DNA of 64,000 bases, taken from the NCBI RefSeq assembly GCF_024323335.1, contig NC_066581.1, positions 297,123,536 to 297,187,535 on the forward strand, read 5' to 3'. Positions 35,261 to 46,927 of this stretch are shown here, piece by piece. A model generated the notes under the pieces. The model had not been told where the DNA came from. It searched no databases and saw only the letters and a program-made list of their open reading frames with translations. Positions within the stretch are counted from its first letter, which is position 1. Each line of letters begins with the position of its first letter. The DNA comes from Lathyrus oleraceus (Eukaryota; Streptophyta; Magnoliopsida; Fabales; Fabaceae). A program made the position numbers and the translations under genes.

Positions 35261-36374
35261 CTGCTGCTGGGAAATAGGCCACCCTTACCAGGGATGACCT
35301 CCACTGAACCCGATCCACTCGGGGATTTCGCTGGGGAAGAAACCACCAACGCACTCTGTGGGGGAAACAACAACCTTCGGCTTGTTGGGGAACTTAACAA
35401 GCTCCGCCATGTTAGGAAAAACAACTACCAACAGGCACCTCCACTGGGAAATAGCAACCTTCAGGCCTGGCTGCTGAGGAAACACCGATCTCAATCCGGC
35501 TTGGGGAAACCAAGAAAATCTGGCACAGAACACCCGTCGACTCGTCGAACCATGGTATTCACCATCTAACCACAGTATCAGCTTTCCACTTTTGAGAGGT
35601 CCTAGGCTCATCCGGACTTTTCTGATTCATCACCTTGTGTTCTCGACTCCTCCGTACTCGACGGCGATCGAACTCCTTGGATTTATACAAACTTTCCAAT
35701 CCTCCGACTTTGAAGAGTCTTCTTGATTAATATCCAGGATCGTCGTCATCCCTCGCCGTCTCTCCATCATTCCTCAGTCCCCGATTGGACTCCGTGGGGA
35801 TCCTTTTGCCCAAAACTTCTCATCACAACCTGCAAGTAAGTGAAAATATCTAACAGCACCTGCAAAAGAGATCGTTAGACAAAAACGTGCCCCAGGCGTG
35901 CCAAGATTTCAACACCTGAGTCACTCAACCTTTCAAATAAGATTTCAAGTTTTCAATCTTATAAACATGCATTGGAAGGGACCCGTATGTCTTAAAATGC
36001 AAAGATTCTTTATCACAAACAATTGGATATTTTTGCAATCAAAGCGGTAATGAAAACAAAAACAAAATTATTTGACTGAATATGCATTTTATTAATTGAA
36101 AAGGTGTGGCTCATGAATGAGCAATACAAAGGAAACAATTCCTAAAAAGAGGTAATTGCGCACAAAAGGAAAATCTATCCTAATGGCAATGTGAAACCGT
36201 GATCTCATCGAGTTCCAACTCGGTTATACCCCATATGTCCTCAGACTCTCTATGCTTTCTGCCTTCTGAACAAGACGTTTCCGACTGATCCCTGTCGGGG
36301 ACTATCCTGGTGCCTTATCCAAAGCGCAAACGATCACACTAGACGCAGTTGTTCGTTTCAATCCCTCTTTTGCC

Positions 36375-36569
36375 TGGACCGCCCTTTCGAGTTTTCAGTC
36401 CACCGGGATACCCCTTTTTGCCCAAGCCGCCTTTTCAGGTTTTCGACGTGCCGGGTGTACATTTTTCATTTTTCTTTTTATCCCTAATTTTTGCCTGAAC
36501 CTTTTCCATTTCTTTTTGGTTCGCCGGGATGCCCATTATTGCCTGGACTATTTTATTCTTTTCGTCCAG
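36375..36569 (-). repeat. Covarying hairpin modules downstream of integrase (W)
   Basis: Four units of about 60 bp, each with TTTTGCC before the left arm and CCGGG-type text after the right arm (plus-strand). Outer arms: TGGAC/GTCCA (36375-36402), one broken copy near 36425-36455, GAACC/GGTTC (36497-36522) and CTGGAC/GTCCAG (36543-36569). The first two enclose a small inner stem capped by TTTC, i.e. GAAA in the RNA sense, with CTC/GGG or CCT/AGG arms. The same module follows integrase in Z. Confidence 0.8.
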
Positions 36570-36577
36570 CGGGTCTC

Positions 36578-39500
36578 TTATACGAAGTATTTTTTAACTG
36601 TGTCTGCATTCAAAGGGGATGGAAAATCCTCGCCATCCATGGTCGTTAACAACAAGGCTCCGCCAGAGAAAACCTTCTTGACCACGAATGGACCTTCATA
36701 ATTGGGTGTCCACTTGCCCCTACGATCGTTTTGAGGAGGAAGGATCCTCTTCAGCACCAGATCTCCTACGTGATACACACGAGGTCGCACCTTTCGGTCA
36801 AAAGCACGCTTCATCCGCTGCTGGTACAACTGCCCATGACAGATGGCCGCCAACCTCTTTTCCTCAATCAGGCTCAACTCTTCATACCGAGTCCTTACCC
36901 ATTCAGCCTCTTGCAACTTCACGTCCATCAGGACTCTCAGCGAAGGAATCTGAACCTCAACCGGTAGCACCGCTTCCATCCCATATACCAACGAGAAAGG
37001 CGTTGCCCCAGTAGACGTACGCACCGAGGTTCGATACCCATGCAATGCAAATGGCAACTTCTCATGCCAATCTTTATAGGTCACGACCAGTTTCTGCACA
37101 ATCTTCTTAATATTCTTATTGGCTGCCTAAACCGCCCCATTCATCTTCGGACGATAAGGAGAAGAATTGTGATGCTCGATCTTGAATTCCCGGCACAGTT
37201 CTGCCATCATCTTGTTATTCAAATTAGAACCATTATCAATAATGATTCTCTCGGGAACCCCATATCTGCAAATGATGTCTCTCTTCAGAAATCTGGCGAC
37301 AACCTGCTTCGTCACGTTTGTATAAGAGGCTGCTTCCACCCACTTGGTGAAGTAATCAATAGCCACTAATATGAATCGGTGCCCATTCGAAGCCGTAGGC
37401 TCAATCTTCCCAATCATATCAATGCCCCACATAGCAAACGGCCACGAAGACGACATCAAACTCAACGGATTTGGAGGCACGTGCACCTTATCAACATAAA
37501 TCTGGCATTTATGACACTTCCGCACGAAATTGAAACATTGGGTCTCCATTGTCATCCAATAATAATCAGCCCTCAACAACTTCTTCACCATTGCATTCCC
37601 ACTGGCGTGAGTACCGAACGACCCCTCGTGAACCTCTTTCATCAATTGGCTTGCTTCTTTATGATCAACACATCTGAGCAAAACCCAATCGAAATTTCTC
37701 TTATACAAAACCCCATCATTATTCAAGTAGAACACCATGGCCAACCTCCGCAGAGTCTTTCGGTCCTTCTTGGACGCTCCCTCAGGATACTCTTGGGTTT
37801 CTAGATAGCGCTTGATATCGTAATACCATGGCTTCTCATCATCAGGCGCTGTGTCAACAGCAAACACATAAGCCGGTCTATCCAGACGCCCCACCTCAAC
37901 ACTTGGGAACTGATTCCACCACTGCACCTTAATCAAGGCGGCCAGAGTAGCCAAAGCATCTGCCAACGGATTCTCTTCTCTAGGCACATGATGCAATACC
38001 ACCTTGGTGAAAAACGTCAACAATCTCCTCGTATAATCCCGGTATGGAATTAAATGAGATTGATGCGTATACCATTTTCCGTTAACCTGATTCACAACCA
38101 AAGCTGAATCTCCATATATGACAAGGTTCTTGATCCTCAAATCAATCGCATCTTCAATCCCCAAGATACAAGCTTCGTATTCAGCCACATTGTTGGTGCA
38201 CTCAAATGTTAGTCGGGCAGCAAAAGGAATGTGGGATCCTTTTGGCGTAACCAAAACAGCACCAACACCGCTACCATTCACGTTAATGGCCCCATCAAAC
38301 ATCAAAATCCATTCGGATTCAGGGTCAGGCCCCTCCTCCGGGATTGGTTCCTCACAATGTTTCGATTTGAGAAACATGATGTCCTCATCAGGGAACTCAA
38401 ACTCCATTGGTTGATAATCCTCAATGGGTTGTTGGGCGAGGTAATCAGACAATACACTCCCCTTGATTGCTTTCTGAGAGGTATACTGGATATCATATTC
38501 AGTCAAAATCATCTGCCATCTCGCAACCCGTCCGGTCAATGCTAGCTTCTCAAAAATGTACTTGATTGGATCCATCTTGGAAATCAACAAAGTGGTATGA
38601 ACCAACATATACTGCCTCAGTCGGCGAGCATCCCAGACCAAAGCACAGCAAGTTTTCTCGAGCAGTGAATATCTTGTTTCACAGTCGGTAAACTTTTTGC
38701 TAAGGTAGTATATGGCATGCTCTTTTCGACCAGACTCGTCATGCTGCCCCAGTACGCACCCCATAGACCCCTCGAGGACCGTCAAATACAGGATTAACGG
38801 TCGTCCCTCCACAGGAGGCATCAGAATCGGAGGCTCCTGCAAATACTCTTTTATCTTTTCAAATGTCGCTTGGCAATCATTATTCCACCTGACCGTTTGA
38901 TCTTTTCTCAACAGCTTGAATATTGGTTCACACGTGGCTGTTAGGTGAGATATGAACCGTGAAATGTAGTTCAATCTACCTAAGAAACCACGAACCTCCT
39001 TCTCCGTTCTCGGTTCAGGCATTTCTCTTATTGCTTTTACTTTAGCAGGATCAACCTCGATTCCTCTTTCACTTACAATGAACCCCAACAATTTACCGGA
39101 CCGCACCCCGAAAGTGCACTTATTCGGATTCAACCTCAGCCTGAATTATCTCAACCGGTCAAACAACTTGGCCAAGTCTACCAAATGCCCCTCTTCTGTT
39201 TGGGACTTTGCTATCATGTCATCAACATAGCATTCGATTTCATGATGAATCATATCATGAAACAAAGTCACCATGGCTCTCTGATAAGTAGCACCGGTGT
39301 TCTTGAGACCAAATGGCATCACCTTATAGCAAAAAGTGCCCCACGGTGTGATGAACGTTGTTTTCTCCATATCATCTGGCGACATTTTGATTTGATTATA
39401 GTCAGAAAAGCCATCCATGAAGGAAAACACCGAGAACTGAGTTGTATTATCTACCAACACATCAATGTGAGGTAGTGGGAAATCATCCTTCGGGATAGCT

Positions 39501-40058
39501 CTGTTCAAATCCCGGTAGTCCACACACATTCTCACCTTCCCGTCTTTCTTCGGGACCGGCACAATGTTTGCGACCCAAGGCGGATAATTAGTGACAGCGA
39601 GGAAAACAACATCCAACTGCTTATGCACTTCCTCTTTAATTTTCATGGCCATCTCAGGTCGAGTTCTACGCAACTTCTGCTTCACTGGAGGACAATCTGC
39701 TCTCAATGGTAACTTGTGCACAACAATATCGGTATCCAATCCTGGCATATCTTGATAAGACCAGGCAAAGATATCAACATATTCTTTCAACAATGCTACC
39801 ATTCTGATCTTGACACTCGCCTCCAAAGCAGCCCCAACTTTCACTTCCTTTCTGACCTCGTCGGTACCCAAATTCACAACCTCAACTTGCTCCTCGTGCG
39901 GCTGAATCACCTTTTCCTCTTGTTTCAACAACCTGGCTAATTCCTCCGGCAGTTCACAATCTTCTTCGCCTTCTTCTTCGGCATGATAGATCGGATTGTC
40001 GAAGTCATATGAGGGTGTAATAGGATTGTTATCAATGAGATCCGGAGAAAGATCGCAT
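36578..40058 (-). pseudogene. pol: Ogre pol: RT, RNase H, second RNase H, integrase (W)
   Basis: One minus frame from the predicted acceptor. RT: MCVDYRDLNRAIPKDDFPLP, FSFMDGFSDYNQI, YVDD at 39218-39229. TAA at 39146 (LR then FRLRLNPNKC). First RNase H: SKKFTDCETRYSLLEKTCCAL. Archaeal-like second RNase H: LMFDGAINVNGSGVGAVL, NNVAEYEA, YGDSALVVNQV, the Tat hallmark. Integrase: zinc-finger HEGSFGTHASGNAM and CHKCQIY, catalytic Asp in WGIDMIG and IIDNGSN, then TAG at 37127-37129 replacing the catalytic Glu of NGAVEAANKN-type motifs. After it the frame continues through KWTPNYEGPFVVKKV (GPF domain) to a stop at 36578. Otherwise the frame is intact for about 1,160 codons. Confidence 0.93.
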
Positions 40059-40324
40059 CTGCATGAATGTTGATTCATGCACTGCTTTAGAACCGGAGTG
40101 AAACAAATTAAAAGGAAAATGAAAACATTGCCATTTTTATTTTGTTTCAAACTGCAAAAATAAATGAATAACAGGGAACACCGCTTTTAATTGAAAAACA
40201 TCCTTTTATTTATGATGCAAATATTGCAAAATGAAACATGAGGTGGCCCTTACAATGAACCATTACGTTTCGGGCAAAACGTAAGGCTTCCATGCAGATA
40301 AAATTGAAAAACAGAAAACATTAC
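40059..40324 (-). other. Predicted protease-RT intron of W (266 nt)
   Basis: The donor GTAATG overlaps the gag-pro stop codon (exon ends GAA GA) and the acceptor is TTCATGCAG, with exon 2 starting A TGC GAT. Exon 1 ends after two bases of a codon and exon 2 supplies the third, so removal deletes the TAA and fuses protease to RT in frame. An intron at this place is known for Ogre. The exact sites are my reading; another AG at TTTTTGCAG (near 40156) is possible. Confidence 0.75.
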
Positions 40325-43300
40325 TCTTCAAGTAGAGTGACAGTGATGATCTTTTCGACCTTCCAGTTCTGGACTCCCATCCCTGGTACGCACGGCTTTA
40401 TCCATTGATCTATCTCACAATCACTATCAACTTCTTCACTCACCATACAGATGTGATCTGGATCCAGCATTTCAGCACTGGTGAACGTGAACGACGGACG
40501 ACGTCCTCTACCTTGTCCAGACGAGCCTCGGCCCGGCTGATAACCCACTCTGAATCTATCCTTCTTGGCGGCGATGTCCATCATCTTTCCCCATCCTGGA
40601 GCTTCTCCACTCTTCACCACCTCAGCAGTCTGCTTGTATGAAGAAATAGACGGCTTCTCCTCTTCTTTGGCAAAAAGAGCATTTTCCACCTTGACTGTTT
40701 CGAATGCTTGACTTGGCGTTTCCCATATCTCACCGTCCATTTCAACATACTTGAACGATGATAGGTGGCTGACGAAGATATCCTCCTCTCCGCAGACTGT
40801 GACGACCTGCCCGTCCCAAATGTACTTCAGCTTCTGGTGCAAAGTCGAAGTCACTGCCCCAGCAGCATGAATCCATGGGCGACCCAACAGGCAACTGTAT
40901 GCCGGCTGAATATCCATGACATAAAATACCGACTTGAACACCTCGGGCCCGATCTTCACCGGGAGCTCCACTTCCCCAAACACTGCCCTCTTCGAACCGT
41001 CGAAAGCTCTCACTATCAGGTCAGTGGGCGTCAAGATCAACCCTTCACAATTCAGCTTCGCCAAGGCTTTCTTTGGCAACACATTTAAAGATGAGCCAGT
41101 ATCAACCAACACGTGCGAGAGCACGGCTCCTTTACATTCCATAGCAATGTGTAATGCCCTATAATGATTCCTCCCATCCACAGTTAGATCTAAATCAGTG
41201 AAACCCAACCCATGACTGGCATTGACATTTGACACCACCGTCTCTAACTGATTGATTGTGATCTCTTGGGGAACATAGGCTCTCTTTAGTATCTTCAATA
41301 AAGCCTCCCTATGCCCCTCGGAGCTCAGCAACAGCGACAAGATTGAGATCTTGGATGGAGTCTGCTGCAAATGGTCAACAAGCTTGTACTCTGACTTCTT
41401 GATGATTCTCAGAAATTCTTCAGCCTCATCATCAAGTTCTTTCTCCGACCCACCAGGCGCCGGTGTCACCACAGGAGTACCTTCATTTACCACTTTTTTC
41501 CCTCTTGCCCTGGCTAAAGCCTCGACCTTATCTTTCTTTTCTTTTTCTCCATCCCCACTCCTCAAGGCGTCCGGTGCAAACAACCTTCCACTGCGAGTGA
41601 ACCCACTAGGTCCGGCATTATCCACCTTTGAAATGGTGGTTTCACCTGCAGTTTGATCTTCCAGCCTCTCCTCATTACAATAGACTTCTCCACCATAATG
41701 CCACGGCACGGCGTCATCTTTGTCATAAGGAATTGGCCTAGGTACCGTGATAGTAACTGGAGCCGCATCTGCCAGCGTTGACAAATCAACCGGATCGAAG
41801 TAGATGGTTATGGTGGAGACATCTTCTTTCCCCGAATCAATCTTCTCAAATCTGAGACTTCCTTCATCCATCAGCCTCTAGACAGCCTCCCTCAACGACA
41901 CACATCCATCAGGAACAACAATGCATGCAGCACAACAATCATCACAGCCCGGGAAGACCCCATTCTTCAACAGTTGTCTTTTGACCTCAGCCAACGGAGT
42001 CTTCAACTGATTCACACTCATCAGCCCAATTTTGCCCTCTTCAGAAACTGCATTCACCCCCATTTGACCATGCGCAGGCATGGGATTAGCATTCACATTT
42101 GGGGATGGTGCAAAGTTGATTGCCTTGGAATCCACTAAGTCCTGGACCACATGCTTAAAAGCTTTACAGTTTTCCACGTTATGTCCAGGGGCACCTGAGT
42201 GGAATTCGCACTTGGCGTTCTCATCAAAATTGGCCGGCCTCTGATCAGGTCTCAACGGTGCCAACGTCCTCAGCTGAACCAACCCCAAGTCCTTCAACTT
42301 TTTCAACAAGAATGAATAGGTCACAGTTGGTCTATCGAATTGACGATCATTCATTCGTCCTCTTACCTGGTACTCGGCCCTCTGCGATCTCTGTTGAAAT
42401 GGCTGACGTTGTTGTTGCGGTTGTGGCTGTTGCTGTTGTTGATTATCAGTAGGAATAGTTATCGCAGCAGCGTGCTGGTAGCAACGATCCCTACTCTGCC
42501 CCCTCTAGGCATACACAACGCTGGTGTCACCCTCCTTCTTCCTCTAACCATTTCCAAAGGGCTTCTTCGATCCAGATGACGAAGCGTTACCCTGTATCCT
42601 TCCCAGCTTTAACCAACTCTCAATTCTTTCCCCAGCCACCACTATATCAGCAAAATTTGTAACCGGGCAACCAACCATCCTTTCTGCAAATGTCCCCTGA
42701 AGGGTACCCATAAACAGATCAGACATTTCTCTATCCACCAATGGAGGTTGAACTCTGGCAGCTAGCTCCCTCCACCTCTATGCATATTCCTTAAACCCTT
42801 CACTAGGCTTCTGAGACATACCCTACAATTGGGTACGGCTAGGAGCCATATCAGCGTTGAACTGGTACTGTTTAAAGAATGCATCACCAAGATCCTGCCA
42901 GCTTTTGATGTCAGACGACCTCAGCTTGGTGTACCATTCCAAGGACCCTCCAGACAGACTATCCTGGAAGAAGTACATCCACAGCTTCTGGTCCATTGTA
43001 TAAGCAGAAATCTTACAGACAAAAGCTTGGAGATGAGTTTCCGGGCAAGAACTCCCATTGTATTTGTCAAATACAGGCGCTTTGAACTTTTGTGGGATCA
43101 CAATCCCCTCAACCAGCCCCATATTAGACATATTGACAACCCCTGGAGTAGCATAGCTTTCGAGAGCCCTTATTTTCTCCGCCAGCACTTGAATCTCCTT
43201 ATTTGGTGGTTGGACACCGTACTGCCCAAACTGTTCATTCAACACGGAGAACTGATCTGCTTCTCTGTCTTCCTCTCTATCTTCCTCGGCCCCGAAGAAA

Positions 43301-43716
43301 GGAGGAAACAGACTGTCCTTCATATTATTACCCATCGGACCTGGTCGACCACTTGTGGCAGCACCAAAACCCCCAGCATTATTAGTCACTACACCAACAG
43401 TTGTTTTCTTTCTGAGATCTTCCTCATCTCTGGAACCACCAAGGCCGTGGTTGGAGACCCCGTCTAAATTGACACCACTATTAGCAGCTGAAGCCCGCTC
43501 GAGCTTCTCCACTTTATCAGCAAGTGCTTTCTGCCCCACGGCAAACCCTTGCATGACATTAATCAGTTCATTCATTTTCTCCTTCAGCTCAAGAAAATCT
43601 GCGTTGGGTAGATCCATCAGCCTAGGTGTGTTGCGTCTGGTAAAGTATCTGTGCGGACGGGTTGTGTGCAAGGGAATGATTCTACGCGTGCGAGCAATGA
43701 TTCCTGTAACAATCAA
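40325..43716 (-). pseudogene. gag-pro: Ogre gag-protease (W), five in-frame TAG
   Basis: A single frame of about 1,130 codons. The likely start is MDLPNADFLELKEKMNELIN after a HRYFTRRNTPR segment. Capsid motifs: YNGSSCPETHLQAFV, WMYFFQDSLSGGSLEWY, MAPSRTQL. Zinc-like CEFHSGAPGHNVENC. Protease LVDTGSSLNVLPKKAL (catalytic Asp at 41101-41103), YSCLLGRPWIHAAGA. Stops, all TAG: 42823, 42778, 42544, 42505 and 41878 (low coordinates). I see no TAA, TGA or frameshift in the whole frame. The first four occur where aligned gags have or plausibly had Gln. A TTGATTGTTACAG before the frame may be an acceptor for gag expression. Confidence 0.9.
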
Positions 43717-44148
43717 ACACGTTAGAAACTGACACCTGCAAAATAGAAGACAAGTTATTATGATTCATGCATGAATGCAATGTCCATCCATATGAGGAAC
43801 ACTCTGTCTTTCGATCCTGGCTTCATCGAGACAGATAATAATCCGGCAGCAACATTCTGACATTTATCGTCTGATTTCATCATACAGATCAGAGATATAT
43901 GATTTAGCAAAGATATCACCCAACCATGTGTGTGCTGTGTGGATGCATACAGGAAAGCAAATAAAGCTTGAAGATCGATCACTGAATGAAAATAACCATT
44001 GCATATCAAAAGTGCACAATAAGTGCGAGAGTCATACATCAAGTCTGATACAAATCAAATACAACTCTCCAGAATCAGAAAGAAAATACAAGCAGGTGAA
44101 TTCCGTCAACAGGCCTGACGGTAATCCAACACAAATGATAACAAAAGG
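43717..44148 (-). other. ORF1-gag spacer of W
   Basis: About 430 bp without a supported gene. In Z and Y the same position holds a shorter spacer ending in an AG before gag. Confidence 0.6.
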
Positions 44149-45881
44149 CTACGCTGAAGAAGGTCTCACAGAAGGCTCCGCATCATCTACTATCTTGGTA
44201 AACTTCACAGCAAACCTGAGTTCAGTGTTCTCCTGCTGCAATCTCCCTATCTCCTTCTGGTGAATCTTCATCTGTCGGAAGTAATGATCTCTCTCAGCAA
44301 TGTAGTGATCTCTCTCGGCAATAATCTTCATGTTCTCTTCTTCCTTAATCTTTAGCTTTGCCTCCCACTCGGCGATAAGGGTTCTGACTCTGTTGTCCCT
44401 CTGATCCCTCACAAGGATTTGTCTCCTCTTCTCATCTTCGATGACCTTCGAAGCTCTAGCCAACCTCTCCTTGGTGACGTCATGCTCCTTCGTGGATGAC
44501 TCTAAAGCTTGGCTGACCTTGCCATAATAAGCGGTGTCTATCTCAAAGCGCTTCACCTCAATGGCATGCCTCTTATCCTGATCTTCTATTCTCCCTTTGA
44601 TCTCCTAATTAGCCATCTGAATCCTAGCAACACTCATCTCCAACTCAGTCTTCTCTGCTTGCAGCTGATCTCTGGCTTTCTTCATCTCAAGGAACTCTTC
44701 CATGCTGACAGAAGAACGTGGCCCCTCAATCAAAGGACACCAAGGATCACCTCCAGGAAATGGTAGACGTGTGAGCTCAATCCTCTTCCTAAGCCAATCA
44801 TCAAATGGAGGAAAAGACTTGTTGTTAACCTTGCCAAAAGGAACCTTTCCCTTTCTCTGAATGTCACGCCACTCATCAGACACTTGCCTCAACTTTGTCT
44901 GATTACCCTCAATTGGGAAGTAGAAAGACTCCTGAATCTCTCGTCCAAGAGGAGGACCCTCCACAGCAAATCCCATCTGTCTCCTAAGAAGCACCGGGTT
45001 GTAATTAATGCAACCTTGAACTCCTATAAGAGGCACATTGGGAAGACTCCACAACTGTAAATGAAATCCCGTCCAGCCATACCATTGTGAGTCCAAGCTA
45101 TGTCCTTGGCTCGCAAACCCATCAACCTGACTGACCACTTGACAGTAGGATCAAGAAAAGCAAAGGCACCTCTGGAAGGCAAATACCCCATGAACCATTT
45201 GTACAACAGCTGAGCACAACATCAGATCAATCCCCCACGCCGCTTCTCGTTCCGATTATGCACCGAGTAATAAACATCCCCAACCAGAGTAGGAATGGGA
45301 TTCCTCTGCATAAACAACCTGATAGCATTAATGTCCACAAAGTTCTTCTGATTAGGGAACAGGATGGTCCCATAAATGCTCACAGCAATCAAAGCACAGA
45401 CGGTCCTCCAATTACCCACAACAGCATGTTCCTTGGCTTTAGCCTCCAAGAAACTCAGATGAAAACCAGGCAACTTTCCCTTCTCCTTCAAACCCCCCTT
45501 AATCATCTCTGGACTCAAATAAAGAGCACGAGAGATCTCAGCAACATCAGGCTCCCCCTTAGTGGCATAGAAAGGAATCTGATCTCTGATCTCAATACCC
45601 AGGATGCTAGCATAGTCCTCCATCAAAGGCCCCAATAAGTAATTTGGGAAAATAAAGCACCTCAAGCCTGGGTCATAGAACTGGAGAAAAGTATGGATGG
45701 CACTCCTGTCACTGTCTGTGAGCCTGAAAACTAACTTCAGAATACCACCGTATGCCTCACGAAACATCCCCACACGGTCAGGTGTAATCAATGCCATCAT
45801 ATCTCTCAGTACACCAATCTCTGGGTCGAAGAAACTGTAGACAACATCGTCCTTCAAACCGGTCCTCATGTCTGGCCCCAA
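44149..45881 (-). pseudogene. Ogre ORF1 (DUF7745-like), W, disrupted
   Basis: Starts MGPDMRTGLKDDVVYSFF. Shared landmarks with Y and Z ORF1: FLQFYDPGLRCFIFPNY, MEDYASILGIEI, SIYGTILFPNQKNFVDINAIRLF, NPIPTLVGDVYYSVH, LYKWFMGYLP, NVPLIGVQGCINYNPVLLRRQMGF. The C-terminal 150 residues are a charged coiled coil (KEEENMKIIAERDHYIAERD). Breaks: TGA at 45222, a frameshift near 45060 and TAG at 44605. The protein is more diverged from Z than Y is. Function unknown; the position before gag is characteristic of Ogre. Confidence 0.85.
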
Positions 45882-46907
45882 AGAAGTCTCTCAACCAGGA
45901 TCTCAATCAAGAATGTCCCCTGCATATGGATAAACATGAGTTAGATGCAGATAAATGCAAAATGTGAATGATGTTGATGTATGAATGCAATGCACTGTGC
46001 CATCCTCCAAGTCATCTGATCATCAACTATACAGAAGCCTTGGTCTCTGAACTGATCACAACCATCTGAGGGAATATGTAACCACAAATCCGACTTGAAG
46101 TTCCGAAATAAACGGAACGGAAGATATATCACCATCATCACCAGAGATCCTCTGAACAGATAACCACAAGACCCTCTGAACCAGCCCAGGGAATCCTGAA
46201 ATAAACGGATCCCCACGGATAAATACCATGGACAGAAATCCGGCGTCTCGGAAATAAATCCATAAATCCGACTTATAAATAGGACTCTGATCAAAAACTG
46301 AACCATTAGTCACCATCAAAGTCACCATCAGGACATGCATCTGTAAGAATCAACCCTCCCCTCACAGGTGAATTCTAATCAAGTCATCCTAAGGCGGATA
46401 ATGGTCTCGACAATCGGGCAAAGATACTCAACGGGTTTGCCCTTTCGGGTGAGCCTTTGTAGCTCTCATAAGATCGTCTAAACCAATGATCCGGGAAAGA
46501 ACGGTCACCGAAGTCACCAACTCAGATGAGGTGAATCAACCAAAGTGGATACTCCACAAAGGAAGAGCACTCTCAAATAAACCTCGTCCGACTTGTGGTA
46601 TGTCACGTCACCAAAAACATGTTGACCTAACATGAGAGGCAACATGAGACCACGCTAATCCTAGGTGTATACTCAGGCCTGGGTTTTAGCCCCACTCAGA
46701 ACACCCCCCCCCCCCCAAATCAGAGGAACCACCTGTACACAAGACAGCACAATGATAGTATGATGCATGCAAACATTTATGCAAATATATACACAACATA
46801 ATAATCATAAATGCGTTAAAATAGAGCACCACAAGCAACCTATCCTAGAGAACGCTAGGAGTGACTCGCTTAGGGAAGATGGACCAGCAAGAGGTCAACT
46901 TCTTCAT
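45882..46907 (-). other. Leader of W (primer site to ORF1)
   Basis: Noncoding, about 1 kb, with a C13 run on the plus strand at 46704-46716. Some text resembles the Y and Z leaders only weakly. I see no gene. Confidence 0.7.
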
Positions 46908-46925
46908 TCCCCAGCAGAGTCGCCA
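46908..46925 (-). promoter_or_regulatory. Primer-binding site of W (tRNA-Arg type)
   Basis: Minus-strand TGGCGACTCTGCTGGGGA, two bases inside the 5' LTR. Identical to the Z site and complementary to the expected 3' end of a plant tRNA-Arg, the primer reported for Ogre. Confidence 0.9.
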
Positions 46926-46927
46926 GT

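Larger units (their letters stand above)
33833..36577 (-). other. 3' untranslated region of W
   Basis: 2.7 kb without a supported gene. Read from the integrase stop it holds: tandem hairpin modules (36569-36375), a unique segment, primer-site-complement-like repeats (35260-35184), and a long array of mini-hairpins (34700-33991). Variable, repeat-bearing 3' regions have been described for Ogre relatives in pea as a source of satellites. The hairpin arrangements below are what I see here. Confidence 0.8.

Noticed and set aside
46704..46716. C13 run, and the G16 run at 18401, as structural signals
   Set aside because: Simple homopolymers of uncertain true length. No supporting motif.
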